Notes under the pieces: model-generated
What the model saw: only the letters and a program-made list of their open reading frames with translations
Told to the model about the DNA's origin: nothing
Database searches by the model: none
Shown: positions 37,301-46,189 of the stretch, piece by piece
How positions within the stretch are numbered: the stretch's first letter is position 1
How the letters are laid out: every line of letters starts with the position of its first letter
Assembly: GCF_000471905.2 (NCBI RefSeq)
Contig: NW_006498549.1
Span: 8,961,696-9,025,695, forward strand
DNA from: Amborella trichopoda
Lineage: Eukaryota; Streptophyta; Magnoliopsida; Amborellales; Amborellaceae
Length of the DNA: 64,000 bases
Direction of reading: 5' to 3'
Program-made: the position numbers and the translations under genes

Positions 37301-40300
37301 ATAGAATAAGTCATATTATCCTTCATATATTTGTGCAATTGATCAATTCAGTTTTGCCAGTCTATGCTATTAATATATGTTCGGTGCATGTGTCACATCA
37401 TATGTGGTTCACACCACATAATGACGTATTGGCACATCTATCCAGTTTAGTCTTTTAAAAATAGATAGTAAGGACAATTAACATTTTCCAACAAAAAAAA
37501 AAAAAGATATACTGAAGTTGAATATTATAGAAAGCATAGACCTCAAAGAGATCTTAGGGCGATAGTCTGTAGTTATTAGGAGTGTGAGCAGAGGAGGGGG
37601 ACTTCCTTCCTTGCCAGAGGCCTCCCTAGTTAGGGGGCAGTCATACAATAAATATTTAAAAGATTATGGTGAACATATGAAAATAACGTAAGGATTTTGA
37701 TGCTCTCTTTCAATCTTGGTCTAAAATGAAAATATTATCCTTTCCTTAGAACCCATAATTTATCTTGTGATGCTTTTTGTTGGTCCCACTATGAAACCTG
37801 CCAAACTAGAGAGAGGGTTCTACCTTTCCAAAATTAGTGTATCATTCCTAGATAGACGAGGAACGTGTTGTCAACAGAACAAGAGCCGTGTTCTAGGATG
37901 CTCTATTGACTCAACCTTCCATTGGAATCAATTTGTCTGTCCCCTCCATATTCTTATTTCCAAAATACTGCAAGTTTTATTTATCTGTCAAGAAAAATTG
38001 ACTTTTATTTGTGAACAATTTTTTTTATTTGTTGTTCCTACTTTGTGCTTCTCCTAATTTCAAGCCTTCTGGAACTCATGCTATGTCTAGCAGGAAATGT
38101 GAAACTATAACTTTCCTTCTGGCTTCTCATATCTTCTTTCATTTCTCTTAGTGCTAGGCCATGCATTGTAGCATCCATAGGGAATAGGAAGTTGTTTTTA
38201 TTTATTGATTTGTGAATGACTTCTTTCTTATGTCAATTCCTCTGCTTTACAAGTGAAATTCAAATAGAAAATTTACATTGCTTTCTTCACCACCTTTAGC
38301 TACAAAAGAAATGTCTTAGATGGTAATAACAAGTCCAAGTAGAACAACTTAGAAACCAGTTCTTTGATGGTCAATAAATGCACAAAGAAACATGGAATTT
38401 TGTTGTACAACCAATACCTCTACCTAATATTAGGCTCATATGAAGGGGGTAAATTGTAGTATTTTATTTTCCTTTGATGGGCTTGTTCCCTGTAATCCAA
38501 ATCCTTATTTAATATGTGTTTGCAAGGGGATCATTGCTTTGTACCAAAATACTAATGAAGATTGCATATTTGGACCGTTAGTTACAATTGTTTTTAGGTG
38601 GACCACCTATTTGCATCCATCTTTAGGATGGATGCTTTATAGGTGTTAGTAGTTTATAAAAGGGGTTAAAGAAAGAGGAAGGAACAAAGAAAGAAAAAAA
38701 AAAGGAGGACAGAAAGCTCAAATTCAAAGGGATCTTAGGGGGCAAAACCGTTGTTGGCTTCTCAACTACGCTTTGACCTCATTTTTAGCCCCCAGGCCCT
38801 CATTTTACCTCGCCAAAGCCAACCACCATCGGTAGACGATCGCAAACATACTTGGAGAAAGGCTGATCTCCATCTTGATCTCACTTTTTACGCTATCAAG
38901 CACTCAACCTCTGGACTGTCCTCAATGCTCAGCGATCAAAATCAGGTTTCCTTTACATAGTAAAGCGGGGTTTTCTGCACAGTACGCTGCCAGGTGTTCG
39001 CCGTATCTCTTTCACCTGCTAGCAGAGAACCCTAACCGACTGTCTTAAGTATGCCGATGATGATCTTTTGTTGTGGCCTGCTCTCGCTATATGAGGTCCA
39101 AGTCACATGCTTCAAGGCCTCTGCTACAGCCTCCGCGCCAGGGTGTTGTACCTTTTGAGCTTATGTTGGGCTCTGCCCAACCTTTTTAATGTAAATTTGC
39201 CCCTCGCTCTTCTCTATTCTCTCGTCTCTTCTCTTCTCATCTTTACTTATGTTGTCTGAGCACCCAACATGTGGAGCTGCTGTCTTTAGGATTAGCTTCA
39301 AATGTAATTTTTTACCTTATTAATGCAGCCAACCTATTTTTTTTTTAAAAAGATTGCATATACAAGTAATGGAGTTATACTTTAAAGAAATAAGGGATTC
39401 CTATAAGGTTGCTAAAACTCCTTTAACATGGTCATAGTGAGGAAGGGAGGGAGAGAAATTGTCTCTAGTTTTATACAAGGAAACAAAGAAATGAAAAGAA
39501 AGAAAACAGAACATTTCCCTTTAGGTATGATTATGGGTGCCTAAAGAACCTTTCCTGTGGTTGTGAAGCATTTAATATATCGGGGCTTGATAGTAAAATA
39601 AGGGGAGACCTTTATTAGTTTTTGTTTGGGCGGGGGTGTATTTTGGCTGGATTTTGAATATTAATATTGGCTACTGTGCAGTGATGATGAAAGCAATGTA
39701 GAAGATGGTGGTGGAAACATGGGGAGAAGGGAAAGTTGTGCGAAGAGGAATGTGGTGGAAAACGTTGTACTGCCCTAAATATTAGTTTAAAGTTTTGAAT
39801 CACTCTGGAAAATTTGTGGTGTACCACTTGTGCAATTGAAACATTAGAACTTTGGAAGGTTTGAAGGTGGTCTCTTGACTGACGCAGCCAATTAAGTGAT
39901 TGATGGTATGAATGTGTATATATGTATGTATGCATGCATGCATGCTTGCAACAACAAATTTTAAATAGAATTCTACACAAATATAAACCATGTAGCAATA
40001 TCAATGGATTTGTACAAAGTACGTGACAAAGGTTGGTGGGAAAAGAACAAGTAGGAGGTGTCCTACTAAAGACATGGGATATGATTAGGGGTAATATCAA
40101 GGTTTCCCTGATTACTAACTCCAATTTTGATGGAAATATAAAAATAGATGAATATTTTTCCGTTTAAAGTGAAATCCCTTATCATTTCTCTTGGGAATGT
40201 TTTGCCGTTCAAAGTGAAATCCTTATATTTTATCTTGGGAAATTTGGTTTTCTTTTGGCGTTATGAAAAATCAGATCTTACCTTTTTGTGTGTAATTGCG

Positions 40301-43300
40301 TGTGTGCGTCCGTTGGCTCTTAACATTTTTGTTTGGGATGCTGATGAGTTAACCTCTCATTCTCTATTTGGGAAGTCCTTTGTTTAATTGTAGGTTATGG
40401 AGGAAACATGTATGATTTGATTTTCCACCTGCTTTACTGGAACATGATTACCTTCTTCCCATCGGTTTGGAAACCGTTATGAGTTTCCCTCAATTTAATT
40501 TAATTTTTCTTTTAGTCTCTCTTTGATATTTATTTTTGATCTTAATTCCATTTGGTTTAGAACCCAATAAGATGTATTTCTTACGTCTGGTATCTGTAGA
40601 TGAACCTGGTGCCTTTGTGACCTGGGAAAAAGATGGCTTCTTTGTATGTTTGAGATTGGCCTTAAGCAATTAACTAATAACAATTACTCATGAAATGGAT
40701 TTTCTTCAATTATTTATTAATTCATATTGGCTCCTGTGATTATGGTTTAGGTGTAAAAATTGTGTTTTGCCACTGCTGTGAAAAGCTGATCATCTAGGCG
40801 TCTTACACCCCTCTGGTTCTTGCAGAATATATGCTAGTACTTTAGAAAGCAACTTTTCGTTTTGATGTGCTCTTCCACACTTACGAAAATTGAACGAACT
40901 TTGAAATGTTGTTTCTTGTTTGACTTTTATCCATGTTATTTCATATATATCCCATAAGGTTATGATGTTATTTACTTTATCTTATGGCATGCTATATGTT
41001 ATATTTTTCTGCAGGGATGGGAGTGAGTATGCACCAATAATTGGGTTCTTTGTTTATATATCGCCCTCAGAGGTACCTGTTGACTTCCTCATTGTTGTGA
41101 TATGTTTCTGGGTGCCATAGTGAATTTTATTCTCTTCTGCTTACATACAAAGATTTGATTTAATCTGAAGTTGATTTCCCATATTCTAGGCATTGCTATT
41201 GTCTTTCAGCTCTTGGAATTAAGATTTTATCCTCATCTGCATCTTCTAAGAAATTTGGAATTAGATGGATGACTGAAAAGCCAAATGATTTTATGTTTTC
41301 AATGAATTGATGTGGCCCTGTATTGGATCATTCAATTTGGAAGCAATATTAATCTTTTATGACATGTGATGGCTGTTTTATTTTACCGACTTTTTTTAAT
41401 CAGTTAAGGGCAAGCTTTCTATGCTTCCCCTACAACAGAAAACGTGTATACTTCCCCTTATATAATTCTGAATGGAGGGCTTAAGATTGCGCCAATCAAA
41501 ATGTCATTTCCCTACACTATTTTATTTTTAAGTTTTTTTCTACAAACTATTTTAACACCAAAATTTGTATGTCCAATCCTCTATTAAACTCGCATTAGCG
41601 AAAAATATAAAAAAAATGTTTCCAATAAAAGATAATGACCAAAATACCCCTTAAAGTTTCAAGGGGCATTTTGGTCATTATATGTTATCGAAAAATTATT
41701 TTTAATATTTTTTATAGGTGCGCCCCAATGAGAAGATGGCACGTACCAAATTTCATATTCATTTAATTTGTATAAAAAAAAACTAAAAATAAAATACTTT
41801 GAGACGTTGGATCTAAGATCAAACGGTGAGTGGCTCTCTTGATCAAAATTGGACGAATAGATGGTAGGGGAAGCATAGATCTTCTATGCTGTAGGGGCTT
41901 TCCCTTCAGTTCATCAATTATGAAAAGAGAAAAAGATATTTTCTGATTGTCACTTGGACATGGTTTTAGGTTTACCAAAATGTAGTTACCCTTACTGATT
42001 ATTTATGCATATTGATAGTATTCTCTGCTCCTTACTTTGTTCCAATTGTGCTTGAAGTGGTGGTTTTCTCCACTTTTTGCATGTCTTTAGCTTGTTCTCA
42101 TTTTTGTCGGATTACCTGGTAGCTGCAAATATCATGATTCTGTTTTTGGAAAAATTTCTTCTATGGATTTGGTGAGACTTTTTAGGATGACAAATGGCAT
42201 TGACATTCCTTCATGCACAATTCTTTGACAAATAATTTTATCTGGGATATCTTGTCAGAAATTTAAATATTTAACTTTTCAGTGATTTCCAACTATTTTT
42301 AGCTCTATCTGGCCAAGAACACGTGTTCTTTAGAAAAATATTTTGAATAGAGTGAACACAACTTTTCGAAAAGATAAACTTATATGTAAAGGAATTATAT
42401 AAAATGAGACCATTTATCTTTGGTACATGGTGGTCACAATTACTTACAACCACCCGATGTGAAATTTGATATCTTAGTTGTGTTGCAAAGTTTGAGAAAA
42501 TTTCTTTTGAAGTTTGAACTTGGTCAATGGAATTAATGCAGCCTCCCAATCTCATATCTAATGGTCAAGATTGATTGTGACCACCTTGTACCAAAGGTAA
42601 ATGGTCTCATTCTATATTTTTCTATGCGTAAAACTGCTCATAAGTTTGTCCTATATAACTTTATGATTGATGCAGCCAAACAACAAATAACTTGTTATCG
42701 GGATTAACTTTAGGACAAGTTTTCTATTAGTCAGCCGACTCATCTATCTAAATGAGTCCTCTCTTCTAAATCCATTTTAGAGATAGACTTTGGATTCCAA
42801 ATTTTAAGAAATGAATATCACAACCATGATGAGAAGGAACTCCGACGAAAATAAGTAAATTTAAAAACAAAATAAAAAATTTTACATAATTTGTACACCA
42901 TTGATTTTGAAGTTTTTGGAGGCTATCATTTTTGAAATCTGTCTCGAAGATGGGTGTTAAATGAGTTAGGGGACACTATTGTAGAAGTGTGTCTCCTCTC
43001 TCCTAATGCTATTTCAAATTTTTAAGGAATGAAAATCACAACCATGATGAGTAGGAATTCTGAAAAAAGAAGTAATTTTTAAAAAATGAAAGTGAAAAAT
43101 CTTAACATTTATCATTGATTTTAAAATTATTGGAGGCCATCATTTTCTAACAACCATCTCTAGGATGATACATGCATCAGGGAACACTATTGTAGAAGTG
43201 TGTCCCCCTAATGCACGCACTACCTTTCCTGAACTTTAGTGCAATAGTGAGTTATCAGTGATAATGAGTACATCCAAACAGGCCTCGAAAGAGTTATACA

Positions 43301-45096
43301 TTCGCTTGGATGAGTCTTCTGCATCCTAAAAACACTAGCTCATGCGATGTAGAATTTGAAAGTTTAATTGTTGCCGCTTTTAGGAGTTACAAAAAATGAT
43401 CCACCGCTACTTGTTTGAACAAGAATAGGGCGTCAAACTCACTAGAGGGCCATATTATGTGATCGCCTTCTCCATGATAAGAATATTTTCTCTTCTTACC
43501 CCCTTCTATGTATGTTGCGGGCATTCGAGCCTTCCTTCCTTGGTCATTTCTCAAAGGAGAGGCTTCCTCAAACCCTTGATGGAAGTCTTATGCACTATGC
43601 ATTGAACTGCAGAATCTCAAGAGCCAATGAAATTGGGGGCCTTAAGAGCTCTCATGGTTCCTTTTGTGTGTCTTAAGTATTTGTTTTCCTAGAGCTTAGG
43701 CTCCCACATCTAGAATACTATTTCCACATTATTGACCATCCTTCTTCCAAGTTTAACACATCATGTATCTTCTAGCCACTCCCCTTTAAATGCGGTTCAG
43801 CATATGCTTCCTTCCTTGGGAATCTGTCAAAGGAGAGGCTTCCTCAAACCCTTGATGGAAGTCTCGTGCCCGTTACATTTGCCTACAGAACTTCAAGAGT
43901 CTATGAAATTATAGTTTTTAAGAAATGCACATATTGCCATATGTTTTTCTAAACGTTCGCTTTTCTGGGGCTTAGCATCCTGCATCTAGAATCTTTCTTC
44001 TACATTATTTATCTTCTGTTTTTTAGTTACCACATCAAGTATCTTCTTTCCACTCCTATCGAAGTGCTCATCATATGTGATAAGTGCAATCAAAATGCAA
44101 TATGTGATACTAACATGTGGGAAACACGCTTCAAATGAGAAACATAGAATCTTCAGGATAGGAGTGGAACACCACAGTACTTAAGTGGAAACTCCACCTT
44201 AAGCGGTGTTTCCCAAAACTACGCACACAAGTACTGGCTAATGGCTTGATATTGATTATACCAGACCATCTCTCTGATTACAATACCTGCTTAAGTGTAC
44301 ATTTCATATTGAATCTGGGTAATTTCTCCTGTATGATACCTTATGCACTGAAGAAATTCATATCTTTATACCTTTTTGCACCATCTTTATCCTTCAATAA
44401 GCCTAAACTTGAAAACGATAACTTTGCTACTGGTCCATTCTTACAAGGCTCTTATTTCCTGTATCCTTGACATTAATTCATCCATAATACATGCACCTGG
44501 CATCTTGGTTGTAGAACCTCCTAACTCTTCAATTGGACAATGTGAATATTTGGGCTGTGTGAAAGGCATTCTCTGTACAACCTATTAGTACCCATTTGAA
44601 AACTTCAATCTTTCCTAAAGCTCCACCTTGAGATTCATAAGACTAACTTGGCCTAATCTGTTATCAATGCATCCGCCTGGAGGATCTTTTCCAAAACAAA
44701 GTTTCATTACTCTCAGCTATTTACTGGTTTTATGATTTTAAAATATGTAACCAATTGATTCTCAGTGAATGCTTTTTCATAGCAACTCCCACAGTAGTGG
44801 AAAACATATATTACATAACATATTAGGCACCATGATTCATCATGGTTCAAGTTACATATGCATTAATTTGGTATGCTGGCACACAACTTAGTCACTCATT
44901 TTATGTTTTCTGCATTCACTTTAACAATGTAATGATCTTATTTGGACCATTCGCCTTTCTTATAATGTGTGCTGCTTTTTCGTTACAAATGGCTCTTGTG
45001 CTATTATGTTTAAAGTGCATTTGATTGCGTTCTTAGGTCATTGTTCGGAAATGGATTCAACAAGAGGAACGGTTGGTTATGCTCTCAGAGGATGAG
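25222..45096 (+). CDS. AAR2: AAR2 homologue, N-terminal third (exons 1-4, 3' part outside recognised sequence)
   Basis: AAR2 is a conserved eukaryotic factor that binds Prp8 during cytoplasmic-to-nuclear maturation of the U5 snRNP and is later exchanged for the helicase Brr2. Four exons (25222-25359, 31269-31351, 41015-41072, 45037-45096) join in frame to 113 codons with no stop. The product shows family hallmarks in order: TALRLVKNGGTILMLDVP and IGIDTQ (residues 19-46), FSAGPNFKGIKMIPPGPHFV, YYSSS, then EYAPIIGFFVYISPSEV and IVRKWIQQEERLVMLSEDE. Phases (0, 2, 0, 0) agree across all junctions and every intron is GT-AG. Family members are about 380-400 residues, so some two thirds are missing; the expected next segment with the LGPY/SQYG motifs was not found before 64000. 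The start ATG at 25222 gives an N-terminus slightly longer than usual, while Met15 (before NSETAL) is an alternative. Confidence 0.9.
25900..26420 (+). mobile_element. Decayed Ty1-copia LTR with primer-site remnant
   Basis: A passage with GTGGGAATATAGTGAGG, TAGGGAGAGACTTTG and AATCCTTGTATTCTTC has the character of a copia LTR transcript end. It is followed at about 26352 by TTGGTATTATAGCC, two changes from the initiator-Met primer site TTGGTATCAGAGCC. Codons just after (KMEKFNQIEIPKVDG) resemble a copia gag start. Probably the 5' part of the element whose integrase lies at 28141-28582. Confidence 0.4.
26717..27790 (-). mobile_element. RTE-type LINE fragment (reverse transcriptase C-terminal part)
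   Basis: Minus-strand translation gives, from about 27780 downward, GVSRHYIDLVRDMCNGT, then a damaged palm-motif region ending VLIDETQKGANTKLEIWRDA, then KTEDMEYKLSN. At 27098-26754 an open stretch contains MRILRWMNGKTRRDSIRN and LRWVGHVCHRL. These are typical of plant RTE-clade LINEs just behind the catalytic domain. The 3' end carries degenerate TCATCATTGTCGTC triplets. The palm motif is lost to a frameshift; 5' truncated, non-functional. Confidence 0.8.
28141..28582 (+). pseudogene. Ty1-copia integrase fragment, plus strand
   Basis: Reads TPRHNGVDERMNHT, then MLSTAGLKLFFWGK (end of the integrase core, where NGV-x-ER is typical). After a frameshift comes 28310-28582 with FLCVFGCDAYALFPKN, RTKLDMKSKKCIFLCY and a degenerate WDP-like segment, the C-terminal integrase part. 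Several shifts; a fossil. Confidence 0.8.
28660..29060 (-). pseudogene. Ty1-copia integrase fragment, minus strand
   Basis: Minus-strand reading DHHSGFGRVYLSNKKSKALD, HLKEYKAKVQTQL, then after shifts HNVLRI and a KNGID-R-HNRTL-like piece near 28750, and a W...E..R region. This is the integrase catalytic core of a second copia element, facing the plus-strand piece at 28141-28582. Confidence 0.7.
29140..30250 (-). mobile_element. Fragment of the copia-family LTR
   Basis: Shares ordered landmarks with 7532-9569: a GA-run leader (29231-29255), a CCCACCTC...GTGTGGGTCATGTGG patch (29693-29730), AAATATTTATT and AAAATTCAAA patches, GGCACTCCACC (30049-30059), CCATAGAACCCATGACC, and GTGGATTACAGGTTC (30192-30206). 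It stops at about 30250, before the final third of the LTR. Confidence 0.6.
30890..31065. mobile_element. GC-rich hAT-like terminal fragment
   Basis: About 170 bp with repeated CCTAAGG, GCCTAGGC and GGCTGCC words, ending ATTGGTAAAAAC. The composition matches the ends of the hAT elements at 35585-36783 and 47723-48518. No paired end or target duplication could be established. Confidence 0.35.
31269..31351 (+). CDS. AAR2: AAR2 exon 2
   Basis: Acceptor TGCATGTTTTTAG then VFSAGPNFKGIKMIPPGPHF, followed by VYYSSSN and two bases of the next codon; donor GTTTGT at 31352. This is the most conserved AAR2 stretch (GIKMIPPG). Completed in phase by the first base of exon 3. Confidence 0.92.
33360..33600. 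mobile_element. hAT-like fragment with CCTAGGC-rich end
   Basis: GGGTTCTAGGTCTTAGGTGC is followed by a TTTCGCCC patch, then GGCTAAGGCCCTCAGC, CTACTCCTAGGCAAGTCGC and GCTTAGGCGACC. The same order (a 'TTTTGCCCCTGGGC' patch, then CCTAGGCG words) occurs at the right end of 35585-36783 and at 53000-53250. Likely one end of a truncated hAT. Confidence 0.4.
33627..34030. repeat. Old imperfect direct duplication
   Basis: The blocks at about 33627-33760 and 33880-34025 share TTGCAAGTCCTCGTC/TTGCAAGACCTCATCC, GAAAAATGATGACA-like words, GAAATATAT and AATCATGATTGTG/AGCACGATTGTGG in the same order. The origin is unknown. Confidence 0.45.
34204..35132 (+). mobile_element. hAT transposon, internally deleted, perfect 8-bp target duplication
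   Basis: Termini CAGTGTTTTAAAATGCGG and CCCGCATTTTAAAACATTG form inverted repeats with one mismatch in the first six bases. CTTTGAAA flanks both sides (34196-34203 and 35133-35140), the 8-bp duplication of hAT elements. Both subterminal regions are packed with GCCGCAT/ATGCGGC words (34210-34380 and 35041-35120), the likely transposase binding array. The interior keeps only a first coding exon with a zinc finger (34776-34898), so this is a deletion derivative. Confidence 0.9.
34776..34898 (+). pseudogene. N-terminus of a hAT transposase (BED-type zinc finger start)
   Basis: Forty codons from ATG to TAA: a Ser-rich start, then NKDLAWKYAKLKNPKDRNCV and ICLLCGNTYMGG. AWKY, then KDRN-x-V, then C-x2-C is the opening of a BED zinc finger as found in plant hAT transposases. 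The second half of the finger (H...H/C) is missing after the stop. Confidence 0.75.
35479..35576 (+). repeat. Left copy of a ~100-bp direct repeat flanking a hAT element
   Basis: GCTTAGCCACTTACAAATTA through TAGTACTTC recurs, diverged, at 36784-36876 (TTAGCCGCTTACAAGTTA through TTATTACTTC). The hAT element 35585-36783 lies exactly between the copies. Confidence 0.7.
35585..36783. mobile_element. hAT-like element between ~100-bp direct repeats, with a LINE stub inside
   Basis: Left end CAGTGTTTCAGAAAATGCT and right end TTTTTAAACACTA form short inverted repeats of hAT type. CCTAGGTGGGTGCCC and CCTAGGCGTGCACC words are subterminal. The flanking eight bases agree poorly (TTAACGGT against TTAGCCGC). 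No transposase frame is present. The 3' end of an RTE-type LINE sits inside (35716-35931). Confidence 0.65.
35716..35931 (-). mobile_element. 5'-truncated RTE-type LINE, 3' end only
   Basis: Aligns with 26717-26935. The LINE 3' tail reads TCATCATCATCATCA on the plus strand at 35716. Flanks share GGGGTAGGGG and GGAATATGAG on both sides (35691-35715 and 35932-35950), an imperfect target duplication. It encodes only a stop-riddled C-terminal stub. Confidence 0.75.
37132..37180 (+). repeat. 24-bp direct duplication
   Basis: GCATGTGATGAAACAAATAT, plus GAAT, occurs twice in tandem without a mismatch. Confidence 0.85.
38690..39330. other. GC-richer patch of unknown origin in intron 2
   Basis: Between an A-rich run (about 38670-38705) and a T-rich run (39339-39350) lies about 640 bp clearly richer in G+C than its surroundings. 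It has pyrimidine-rich blocks (TCTTCTCTATTCTCTCGTCT) and a short frame at 38751-38960. No known domain or paired repeat was recognised. It could be a fragment of a retroelement leader or captured gene DNA. Confidence 0.3.
39905..39943. repeat. Mixed TATG/CATG microsatellite
   Basis: GTATATATGTATGTATGCAT passes into repeated GCAT units, ending CATGCTTGC. Confidence 0.85.
41015..41072 (+). CDS. AAR2: AAR2 exon 3
   Basis: Acceptor ATTTTTCTGCAG. The first base completes a Lys codon; then DGSEYAPIIGFFVYISPSE. Donor GTACCT at 41073. Only 58 nt, but the fit to the family segment E-x-x-P-x-x-GFF and the phase agreement make it secure. Confidence 0.9.
41406..41906. mobile_element. MITE with 5-bp target duplication
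   Basis: CAGTT flanks both sides (41401-41405, 41907-41911). The left end AAGGGCAAGCTTTCTATGCT, followed by TCCCCTACA, pairs with the right-end GTAGGGGCTTTCCCTT and an AGGGGAAGCATAGA stretch just inside it. No coding region. The superfamily is not determined. Confidence 0.7.
42403..42611. mobile_element. MITE, about 209 bp, with ~38-bp terminal inverted repeats
   Basis: The left end AATGAGACCATTTATCTTTG, extending through GTACATGGTGGTCACAAT, is answered by the right end ATTGTGACCACCTTGTAC extending through AAAGGTAAATGGTCTCATT. Only a few mismatches. The flanks are AT-rich and the target duplication is unclear. Confidence 0.8.
42780..43215 (+). repeat. Imperfect ~230-bp tandem duplication
   Basis: Both halves run AAATTTTAAGAAATGAA-like, ATCACAACCATGATGAG, AGGAACTC/AGGAATTC, ATTGATTTT, TGGAGGC(T/C)ATCATTTT and end GGACACTATTGTAGAAGTGT or GGAACACTATTGTAGAAGTG. 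Confidence 0.75.
43530..44080 (+). repeat. Imperfect ~276-bp tandem duplication
   Basis: TTCCTTCCTTGG through CAAAGGAGAGGCTTCCTCAA and ACCCTTGATGGAAGTC occurs at about 43533 and again at about 43809. The following segments (TCAAGAG, TTTTC, GGGGCTTAGCATCC-like, CATCTAGAATC, TATCTTCT and CACTCC words) match in the same order. Confidence 0.75.
45037..45096 (+). CDS. AAR2: AAR2 exon 4
   Basis: Acceptor TTGCGTTCTTAG, then VIVRKWIQQEERLVMLSEDE. Donor GTTCCT at 45097. The motif VRKW-x-QQEERLV is typical of AAR2. The next family segment (an ERY- and LGPY-containing stretch) does not continue directly, so the donor is real even though it is not a strong one. Confidence 0.88.
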
Positions 45097-45292
45097 GTTC
45101 CTTCTCCTATCGATTTTTTGTTAACTACGTTCTTCTATTGCCTAAAATTGGTTGATTCTTTTTTGCATCTATTAAATATATCCTTATGTAAGAAGACTAA
45201 GATAATTTGGATGGTTGTTTGAGAGTAGAAGTTCATAAATGTTGTAAAGTATTTCATGTTTGTGCGATCTTGGATGCAAATATTTTAGGTGG

Positions 45293-45315
45293 ATCTCTCT
45301 CTCTCTCTCTCTCTC
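45293..45315. repeat. (CT)n microsatellite
   Basis: About eleven CT dinucleotides in tandem. Confidence 0.85.
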
Positions 45316-46189
45316 ATGTTCGCTAATTTGGAAACAAAATGCTATTATTAAAACGGAGGGCATCAACCCTGGTTCATTTCATCAACTTCATCCAAGGTAG
45401 ATAACTTGCAGCTGACCCCAAGAAGGCCATCTGATTGGACTCCTTATTCTTATTGTGCCTGTTGAGCTACAAGGATCATTGATCTGACAAGATGCGACAA
45501 ACCCTGCATGAAACCTATTGGGCTCTACTCATGGATCTCTAATTATGCACGATTGTGTTGCATATGATTTCATTACGGTTCCATTGTTGCATTTATCATG
45601 CTTGAATCTTGTCCTTGGGTGTAGAATGCCTTCAACCCATTGGTGTCACACTTAAAGCTTGTTTTGCTTTTCTAAAATTGCAAACATCATGCTTCAATGT
45701 TTTCCATTGTTGCCCCAAGTCACAAAGTGCCCTATTTGGCTTCTGAAAGGACTTTCTCTCCTTCAAATATATACTTCTACTGGTTACATCCCAATCCCCA
45801 ATCGCCTAGCTTAGGTAAGGGGAATGGGATTGAAAAGTTGCCCTTAGGAGACAGAAATACAGTTTTAAGACAATCTTAGTACATTTCCCTATTAAGATAT
45901 CTCTCTTCCTATTCGTGGCCTAATGGAAGATTGTCACCAAGATCAATTTTATCTCTTTAGTAGTTTTGACCTCAATAATGATATTTCTATTTTCTCTTTT
46001 TATTTTGACACTTGACAAGGTAATATAAGTCAATTTTAATGTTCAACCTCACACTCAGAAAACTTTTTGATGTTTAACCTACCATTAGTACGTGTGGGTT
46101 AAGATAATGTATGTTTTACTAATTATTGCTATAATTGATTTATTTTGTTTAACCATACCTATTTTGAAGGAAGTGGCTACATGGAATTC

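Larger units (their letters stand above)
31352..41014 (+). other. AAR2 intron 2 (9.7 kb)
   Basis: Contains a hAT-like fragment (33360-33600), a hAT element (34204-35132) and a second hAT with a LINE stub (35585-36783). 31520-33360 and 36890-38690 hold no recognised feature. A GC-richer patch lies at 38690-39330 and a microsatellite at 39905-39943. Confidence 0.8.
41073..45036 (+). other. AAR2 intron 3 (4.0 kb)
   Basis: Contains MITEs at 41406-41906 and 42403-42611 and two tandem duplications (42780-43215, 43530-44080). The remainder is AT-rich intron without a recognised feature. Confidence 0.8.

Noticed and set aside
39615..40124. 169-codon minus-strand open frame in AAR2 intron 2
   Set aside because: His/Cys/Ser-rich composition from a microsatellite-containing region, no domain, antisense to the gene; likely chance.
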